Below are positions 57,151 through 64,000 of a stretch of DNA of 64,000 nt, in pieces. The DNA lies in the NCBI GenBank assembly GCA_022410635.1, contig JAJVDF010000210.1, positions 1,768,780 to 1,832,779 of the forward strand, given 5' to 3'. Numbering within the stretch: the first letter of the stretch is position 1; every line of letters starts with the position of its first letter. The DNA is from Tretioscincus oriximinensis (Eukaryota; Chordata; Lepidosauria; Squamata; Gymnophthalmidae). A model generated the notes under the pieces. The model saw only the letters and a list, made by a program, of their open reading frames with translations, searched no databases and was not told the origin of the DNA. Both the position numbers and the translations under genes were made by a program.

Positions 57151-58033
57151 GTCACGTACACCACAATGAATTAAAGAAATTATGGATCCAGAAAAGGAAA
57201 AGAAGTTAATCCCTTTCTGCACTGGATTATATCCCAGGACAAGGGCCTTCCATCTGCATAGTAATGTAGTCTATGTTTTGGCCTGACAAATCTTAACAAC
57301 TTCTAAGCTATCAGATACTTAGCAATTCCCCCTTCACACAGATCCCCAAATGCTCCATCTTGAGTCCTTAAGGACCTTCATGCAATATTAACAGAAGGAT
57401 ACAGACATGCAAAGTGTTTGCACTCATCAGAATATTTTCTCTGCCCCTACAAAAGAGAAGGGAAGGAGCGCCATCCTTCAATATCTTCCTTGTTTATAAG
57501 AAATAAAGCAGCGTCCCTGATGCAGACTATAAAGTGCGTGGAGGAAAGAAGCTGTCTAACTATTTAGTTATGTACAGCTTGGGGAGAGAAAGGAATATGG
57601 AACTAACTGCAAAGAACGCATTGTTTCTTCTAAATAAGGAGCATNTTTCTGAATGCCTAATAAGGTGAGAAAAATGTCTAATGAAAAATTATGCCATCAA
57701 TAATGTAAAAATGGGAAGCAAAAATGGAACAAGTTAGGCCTGCAGCATTATATTTATGTAAAAGAGCTGTTCCTACCCTTGCCCTTATAAAGAAGAAAAA
57801 TTGTCTTAAACAGCAATATAAGTTTCCCACAAACTATAGCTNCATCTCCAACTACTGCAAGTGCTACATAATACTCATCAAAAGGGCAGCTTCAGCATAA
57901 GTTTAAATTGTGAGCCTTTCCGCACAATTAAAATACATCTAAGGCCCTTTCCACACTGGCCCTTTATATCCTGGAAAAGGGTGCTGCTGTCTACATGCTA
58001 ATGCTCACATTTCCTCCTCCTACACCCCTATTA
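57151..58033. other. unassigned DNA
   Basis: Only a short terminus-like aaggccctttccacactggc at 57950 stands out; no gene. Confidence 0.4.
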
Positions 58034-58105
58034 ACATAAGAACATAAGATGAATCCTGCTGAATGGGACCAGTTTGATTCAGCCTAACATCCTATGAATT
58101 GGTGT
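58034..58105 (-). mobile_element. CR1 3' terminal fragment, antisense
   Basis: Opens with cataagaacataagatgaat, then cctgctgaatgggaccagtt; the end is decayed. Confidence 0.65.
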
Positions 58106-58202
58106 ATTATTGACTGAACTCCAAATTAGCAAGTTGGTAGATATCAGTCCAGGATATCTCATTTTTAAATGGGAAAAACGTAATAGTGTTTTATGTCTGT
58201 AT
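58106..58202. other. unassigned spacer
   Basis: AT-rich spacer between two CR1 tails. Confidence 0.4.
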
Positions 58203-58560
58203 AAGAATGTAAGGACATAAGAGGAGACCTGCTGAATCTAGTCCATCATTCTGTCTCACACAGAGGCCCACCAATTGCATCTGGGTAGTCTGGAACAAAA
58301 GAAGGCTAAATCTTCAACTGTTCTCAATGCCCTGAAAATGTCATTTCAGGAATCCTGCCTGTTGCTCCATCTTGGAGGCTGTATCAAGACATCTATCCTA
58401 GTAGCTGTTTATACCCTTGGCTTCCATGAACTTGTCTAATCTTGTCTTAAGGTTATCCAGGCTGCAAGCTCTTCTGGAAGTACTGTAAATTCCACAGACC
58501 AGTGACCCTCTGTGTGGGCAAATATTTTCCATTGTTTGTCCTAACTCTTCACTTATTCAA
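58203..58560 (-). mobile_element. CR1 3' end, antisense
   Basis: The antisense tail (gaatgtaaggacataagagg), UTR (ctgtctcacacagaggccca) and C-terminal coding region (gtgaccctctgtgtgggcaa side) are visible. Truncated near 58560. Confidence 0.85.
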
Positions 58561-58799
58561 CATAGAGTTGAGTGCAAAATTTGATAATCTAAACTAGCTG
58601 TCTCCCCTTGAGGCACCTTCTCCTGGTACAAACGGGCAATATGGAAATAACTAAATAGCCTTAGAAGTGGTGTTGCCAAAGAAAAGACAACCTTGAAAAA
58701 TGGAACAGTCTAAGCAGAATCATCCATTCAGTGTGTGTGAGTGTGGAGCTGAGCAAACAACCTAACAGAAAATGCCATTGTCGTAGCCTGCACCTGGAA
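58561..58799. other. unassigned DNA
   Basis: Includes a short LINE-tail-like acgggcaatatggaaataac at 58628. Otherwise nothing. Confidence 0.4.
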
Positions 58800-58915
58800 A
58801 AACTGTGGGCCCTCCTCGAAGCTGATGAGCAGAAGAGTTAGAACAGACAAGAGAAAAGTATTTTTTTTCACCCAGAGGATCATTAGAATCCAGAAGTGAA
58901 TTCCACAGACTCAAT
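58800..58915 (+). mobile_element. CR1 C-terminal coding scrap, sense
   Basis: Encodes SSKLMSRRVRTDKRK-like text, the segment that corresponds to SLKLMGRKVRTKE in other copies, followed by tttcacccagaggatcatta. Confidence 0.75.
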
Positions 58916-59825
58916 GAACTGACCCTTCCTTTCCCAGTTCACTTTGTGGAAATGGTTCTTTCATCCTCCTTCCTTCCTCTTTCACAGTAATAGTATTTGT
59001 CATNCCGTTTGTGTACCTGACATTACTTATACTGTTGTCTTTAATATTAATTCTGCTGGTTGCTCTACTGTTACCTTTGTAAATAATGCAATTTGTAGTG
59101 TAACATTTCGTATTGCTAACAATATTGCAGGACAGTTAATGGTGCTAAGTGTAAGCTTAGTAACAGAATGAAATTATTGTGATTCACTATGCAAATGAAG
59201 CAGAATATAATAAGCAAAGGGATCAAGGAAAAAGATGGAATGGACTAAGCTAAAAAGAAAGGAGTAAGCAAAGCTCTTAAAGGGAAGGGAGTTTGACCAT
59301 TCTTAAAACCAAGGATTTAAGGGTTAACTTGCTGCATGGATTTACCCAATAAGATTCCTTAGTAAAGCTATGAAAGTGATATGACAAACCTTCTTCCAGA
59401 GACATAAATAAGAATGGAACTTACATTTTTTCCACTCTGCCCAATTGTACTTACTGTGCTTGACCTATTTTAGTAAATCTGGATTATCTTGATCTAGATT
59501 AGCTGGAGCATCATGAGTGATAATTTAGAATGACATGTGGGCAGCAGACTCCTTAGAGGAACTCTTTCTGGAACAGAACAGACCTAGTGCCAGGAAGAGA
59601 GAAAACATTAGCCAAGCGATAAGCAAAATTTCTTACCAAGTATCTTACTAAAAGATGGGATTTCTATGTTAAATAACGCAGAAAAGAAAGCTTATTGTTC
59701 CATGGATGAATTTTCCAATTCTGAAAATGGATTGAAGTGAGTTTAAAACACAGGCATAGTAGATCCCTAAAACTGGGCAAGGAAGCTGTTGCAGCTTTCA
59801 TTTCCTTCTATGTTTTTCTTGATCT
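58916..59825. other. unassigned DNA
   Basis: The stretch 59330-59500 contains gacataaataagaatggaac, which is promoter-like in a weak sense. No gene recognised. Confidence 0.35.
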
Positions 59826-59978
59826 CATAAGAACTTAAGAACCTTAAGAAGAGCTTGCAGAATTAGGCCACAGCCCATCTAGCCCAGCATTTTGNCTCAG
59901 TTGCTTTTGGACATCTTAAGCAGAAGGAGAAGGCAAAACCATCACCTGTTCTCAATACCCTGCAGGTAGCATTTGTAG
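59826..59978 (-). mobile_element. CR1 3' end, antisense
   Basis: The text cataagaacttaagaacctt, ggccacagcccatctagccc and agcattttgnctcagttgct is a diverged CR1 tail and UTR. Confidence 0.75.
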
Positions 59979-59988
59979 TATTCATATT

Positions 59989-60430
59989 ATTGTTTATATT
60001 ACTTATTTAGTGATTTAGTTGTCAGTTTGCATTGAGCAAATAGTTCATATCTTGAATTCCTGTTTGCTGTCACTCTGTCTCCATGGTTACTTGTATCACA
60101 CTTCCAAGACCCCTGCTGTGAGTCACTTCTTGCTTTGCCATGTGCTCCGTGGGATGGGCAAAGGATTAAATGAATAATGGAGCTTGGATGGGAGTGCCAC
60201 ACCCAAAAGTCAACGAGNTTCTCTTCCTGTCCGGCACAGAAAACCTGGGAAAATTTACGATCACCTGTTCACTTTAGCCTCGAATGCTTGTGGAGGTTAT
60301 AAAAGCTGTGTACACTGAATAAACCGGGTTATTCCAGGTTCCTGCTTTCACCACTTTCACCTGCAAACTTGACTCAAGTCTCTTTTGCCTCTTAAGCTAT
60401 TTGACGCTAACTCTCCCCATCTATTTAAAA
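59989..60430 (+). mobile_element. solo-LTR-like segment (uncertain)
   Basis: A compact promoter arrangement, gttataaaagctgtgtacac followed by tgaataaaccgggttattcc, gives a TATA-like box and an AATAAA signal within 25 bases, as in many retroviral LTRs. Downstream text is ggttcctgctttcaccactt. Neither LTR edges nor a target duplication could be defined, and no viral gene is adjacent. Confidence 0.35.
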
Positions 60431-61419
60431 TGGATCCCACAATTGCAATCAGGGTACCGCATTCTGGTTTATACAGGAAATTAGGGGAGGAAAGAAGTAT
60501 TGTAGCTTTTATGATTTTATACCACAGCCAGGAAGTTATGGTTTAGGATTTGATTGAAAAGTTAGTAAGTGGAAGAGCCTTTATATCACCCCGAGTTCCA
60601 GCCTCTTATATCTGCATTAGAATTTGTCCTTAGCCCATCTGTAGTGTGTATTTATAGCAGGTTATCAGACACAGCGGAAAGACTTTCTGGTGCTATCAAA
60701 ATGAAAGGATACAGATCAGCAACAAGAGAATGGAAATATTGTATTCTAACAATCCATTATATTATGCTAGGGCTGATTATGTTAATGGATGGAGAGACTG
60801 AGGAGAGCAGGGTTAGAATAATTAGAAGGTAGAGTAATGGAGGAAAGGGAGAGAATTAAACCCAAAATGGAATTTAAGAATGGATCGACAGAAAAGCTGA
60901 CACTTCCTTATAATGATTTAAAGAAAGGTCAGCTTAACTTTAGGATTTAGAAATACTAATATGGAAGGAGGGGTGGGGGAGATAGAAAAGAATGTATTTA
61001 TTAAAGTGCTTATATACAAATGGAAGAAGCTTAGTATTAAAACTAGAAGAGCTGACAGCACAAACACATGACATTTTTGATGGTGTTGCAGGACTAGCTA
61101 GATTTTGTTTGTGGAATAACCATAGGGAGCAAGGGGGAGGTTGCTGTGAACGAAGAAATAGATTTGAAGGGCAAGCAGAGATTTTAAAAAAACAACAGAC
61201 GAGTATGAAGCAAGTTCCTCTTGTCCTGGCACCATTAATGCACTTCATATGCTGCTTTGTGATAACATTACTCCAACCTTGGAAAACCCATTTCAAGGTG
61301 GGAACCTTAACTTATAAAGCCCTAAATATACATAGGAACACGTTCTCCGTATCAACCAGCATGTGTCTTAAGATCTGCAGGGAAGATCCTCTTGGCTGTT
61401 ACCACCATCTTCAGCATGT
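60431..61419. other. unassigned DNA, intact long frame overlaps it
   Basis: The + strand frame at 60992-61666 (224 codons, including Ns) runs from unique sequence into the L1 insertion, so its length is a by-product. No domain recognised. Confidence 0.35.
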
Positions 61420-61436
61420 TGAGGGAGTAAGGACCT

Positions 61437-62320
61437 TTTTAAAAAANANATATATATTTTTATTACAGAAATTAATGAAAAATAATGCCATCGTGTTACA
61501 TCACACTCATAAATCATACTATAATATTACAATTTTTCATTATTATTGGCATATCAGATCTATAATTTCATACATTTTTTACAAACGTATTATATCCCCG
61601 ATGCCCTCCCCCCTCCCCCCTTGCTCACCGGATGTTGTTGTTGTGAATGTACAACTTATGGTCTGAGGATGATTTTAATTGTGTCCAACANCCCCGATGC
61701 CCTCCCCCCTCCCCCCTTGCTCACCGGATGTTGTTGTTGTGAATGTACAACTTATGGTCTGAGGATGATTTTAATTGTGTCCAACAGTTCGGGTCCTCCC
61801 CATCGATTCGACTGGCAGTAAATTATTANTTTTTGCCAATTCTTCATCCATTTATTACTTCCAGATCTGTATATATATTCTTTGCCTTGGATGAAATCTC
61901 CAAATAATGCTGCCATTGATTAATATTCCATTTGGTCCCATCTTTCCACCCAAGAGCAATCACAGCTTGTACGGCCATGTTCATCTGTCTCACCATATAT
62001 TTGGCCTCAGATCTAACTTCACTGTATATGGAAAGAATGGCATTTTCCTTAGTCCTATTTACATTGTATCCCAATATATCATCAAATTGGTTCCATATCA
62101 GATTCCAAAATTCCCTCACCTTGGGACATTCCCATAACATGTGCACATACAGACCTCTCATACCACACCCATGCCAACATTGTGGCGTCATATTTGGAAT
62201 AAAATGTGAGAGGCTGCACGGTGTCCTGTACCATCTATGTAAAAATTTTAATTGTAATTCCTTGACCCTATTATTTTTTATTTTGGTAATCCTGGCCCAT
62301 ATTTCAGACCTTGCAGCCAA
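61437..62320 (-). mobile_element. 5'-truncated L1 LINE with 17-bp target duplication
   Basis: The minus strand encodes the C-terminal end of L1 ORF2 in one intact frame (62320-61844, 158 codons). It includes the Cys/His motif region CWHGCGMRGLYVHMLWECPK and FWNLIWNQFDDILG, then a stop and an AT-rich 3' UTR toward 61437. The target duplication tgagggagtaaggacct lies at 61420-61436 and 62321-62337. Truncation is at 62320, where the frame begins with a non-ATG codon. An exact 95-base duplication lies in the 3' UTR. Confidence 0.93.
61596..61786. repeat. exact 95-bp tandem duplication at a single N
   Basis: Copy 1 spans 61596-61690, an N follows at 61691, and copy 2 spans 61692-61786. Both begin ccccgatgccctcccccctc and end gtgtccaaca. 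Exact identity and the N at the join point to an assembly artefact at a G/C-rich homopolymer-like stretch. Confidence 0.95.
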
Positions 62321-62337
62321 TGAGGGAGTAAGGACCT

Positions 62338-62454
62338 GAGGTAGGAGCTAGCCTTTTAGGATTTGGACTCAGCAAATAGCAGCCGCCCACCTGTATGCCA
62401 TCAAGAAAGTGGATGAATAACAGCATGGAGATTACCATTACCTCCTTCAGACAT
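62338..62454. other. unassigned DNA
   Basis: The host sequence resumes after the L1 target duplication; no feature recognised. Confidence 0.4.
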
Positions 62455-63090
62455 CAAAAGAGTGTGGGCACATGGGAGGGTCTTCTCTGTGGTAGTCCCC
62501 ATATTATGGGGTGACCTCCCTTCTGAAGTGCACCAGGTACAGGATTAGGCATCTGGTGAAAATGCATTGCATATCCTGGCCTTCAGCTGAGCTAACTTTG
62601 TCTTCCCTCCTTGCAGGACCTGTTATTATTTTAAACTGTGGCTGCAGGAACACGAGGTTTTCCCAGTGGAGTTTTCGTAAAGCACTCAGGAGTATTTGCA
62701 ATGCACCTGGAAAAAAGCCTTTGATGATGTTTTCCTAAATGGCTATGCCAGCAGCCATAGAGGTGATAAGCCTTTCTATGTATACGATTACNAGGATACC
62801 ATGAGAAGACACTAGCACAAGACAATTCAGAATTTCATGTTGAGCATGCTCAGTATTTATTTCCTGTTTAGATGTCTTACCTGTTTCACACGGATTTAAA
62901 GGTTTTCTAGTGGTTTGTATGAGAAAGGATGAGGTTACATATGTCTGGGCTCATGATTGAGCTATTTTAGAACTTAATGTCATTGCAGTTTTTAACGTAT
63001 CAAGTTTTTATGTTTTCTCTACTGTGATCCACCCTGAGACCTCTGGGTATGGGGTAGAATATAAATAAATACCTTAAATACATAAATACG
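62455..63090 (+). mobile_element. L2-like LINE 3' end, interrupted by repeat W
   Basis: Left part (62455-62636): gtcttctctgtggtagtccc, ccatattatggggtgacctc. Right part (62985-63090): tttatgttttctctactgtg, atccaccctgagacctctgg and an AAATAAATA tail. It matches 48005-48270 in order, with W between. Confidence 0.6.
62637..62940 (+). repeat. repeat W, copy 3
   Basis: Contains gtggctgcaggaacacgagg, gtaaagcactcaggagtatt, ggataccatgagaagacact and tgagcatgctcagtatttat, then cacggatttaaaggttttct. It is the most complete copy with respect to both flanks, so its edges near 62637 and 62940 approximate the element ends. Confidence 0.6.
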
Positions 63091-63871
63091 TAAAATAAAC
63101 GCATATCAACTTCTTCATGCAATGCCTCTATTTATCACGACCTCACAAGAGCCAGAGAAATTCAGCTACAATTTCAAAGGAAGTCTGAGACTAACTATTC
63201 TCAAACTTACAAATGTAATAGGAATCTGTGTCTTGGTTCAGTTCCCACTAAAAGGAGACAATATCATGGACTTTTACAGGTATGTGAAGGCGGACTCATA
63301 ATTGGCTTTTCTGTAGAAATAAAGAAAATAGGGTGGCAAAGCAGTCCTTCTGTATTCTGCAACAGATGTCAGCCTCCCCATCCTAGTGTACCTGTTGCAA
63401 AACTGATTGAATGCTCTTCAGCCAGAATGCAAGACAGAATTGAAGAGTTTAGTATCTGCTGCCCAGAACCTCCTTCAGTCTTTCACAATGTGGATATGCT
63501 CAATAAAATTGGTAATTACATTAGATGGACCTTTAGTTGCATTTAGGAATTTAATAGTCCCCAGATTACTTTTCACAGCATTTGAAATTGAATAGATGAA
63601 TCTATAGGTAGCTATATTTGGAACTACTTCAGGTCATTTTTAGAAAGAAAAAAAATGTCATGGTTCAACCGAAAAGAAATGATGAGCTAAACATACCGTA
63701 GCAGAAAGTGTGCAGAAAAGACAAACTTCTCTCTCCATTTTTTTTTTATTTTTACATTGTCTGAGTCCAACAGCTTGAGAAACTGGCCAGGATACCAGCT
63801 TGCCCAACAGCAAACAGGCCCCTGGTGAAGTGTGTGCTGTGCACCTTACCCCACCCCCTCCCCCATGTTTT
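63091..63871. other. unassigned DNA
   Basis: No gene or repeat recognised; small A- and T-runs only. Confidence 0.4.
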
Positions 63872-64000
63872 ACATTAGAATCATAGAATCACAGAGTCGG
63901 AAGGAACCTCCAGGGTCATCGGGTCCAACCCCCTGCTTGATGCAGGATTCATTAAACCATTAAACCATGTCCAGTCTCTGTTTGAAAACTTCCAGGGAAG
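63872..64000 (-). mobile_element. CR1 3' end, antisense, continues past the window
   Basis: Begins attagaatcatagaatcaca (antisense ATTCTATG tail), then gtcggaaggaacctccaggg, tcatcgggtccaaccccctg and gtccagtctctgtttgaaaa. It runs off the right edge, so more of the element lies downstream. Confidence 0.92.

Noticed and set aside
60992..61666. 224-residue frame as a host gene
   Set aside because: It has Ns and crosses an L1 target duplication into L1 3' UTR; no domain is recognisable.

Overview
The window is non-coding, repeat-rich vertebrate DNA, most likely from a squamate reptile (lizard or gecko type). Three things suggest this. Many CR1 LINE 3' ends carry a tail of the AAGAACATAAGAAGAGCC type on the antisense strand. 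tRNA-derived SINEs with pyrimidine-rich (TTC)n tails are scattered throughout. 5'-truncated L1, mariner-like and hAT-like elements are also present. The taxonomic call is inference from repeat content; no host gene anchors it. I found no host protein-coding exon, rRNA, functional tRNA, CRISPR array or operon. Most long open frames lie inside repeats, for example CR1 or L1 reverse transcriptase remnants and (GAA)n translations, or look random.

Layout. 0-10 kb: SINE and LINE scraps, a CR1 inserted antisense into another CR1, a MITE (Y) nested in an unclassified element (X), a GC-rich block and the first (GAA)n tract. 10-16 kb: a layered locus in which a CR1 and then a poly-A retrocopy with a SPIN-like hAT terminus interrupt an R-type repeat; then the second (GAA)n tract, which holds an assembly gap, and a CR1. 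16-27 kb: mainly low-repeat DNA with a pair of inverted 0.4-kb repeats (21.2 and 24.9 kb). 27-34 kb: SINEs, two CR1 copies, a second X copy, and a mariner-like MITE inside a retroelement 3' end that may be Penelope-like. 34-48 kb: two members of a foldback hAT family, an inverted repeat pair (Z), a second Y copy, a CR1 with readable reverse transcriptase motifs around a 495-bp gap, and a 385-bp foldback hAT element. 48-64 kb: low-repeat DNA, purine tracts, microsatellites, LTR-like promoter signals, CR1 scraps, a 5'-truncated L1 with a 17-bp target duplication and a 95-bp exact duplication next to an N, and a CR1 3' end that runs out of the window.

Nothing here works together as a biochemical system. 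The useful content is a record of transposition: nested insertions with target-site duplications give relative ages, and SINE 3' tails appear to have seeded GAA microsatellites. Repeat families labelled X, Y, W, V, R and Z were grouped by eye from copies within this window, and the labels are mine. Similarities are eye estimates unless a count is given.
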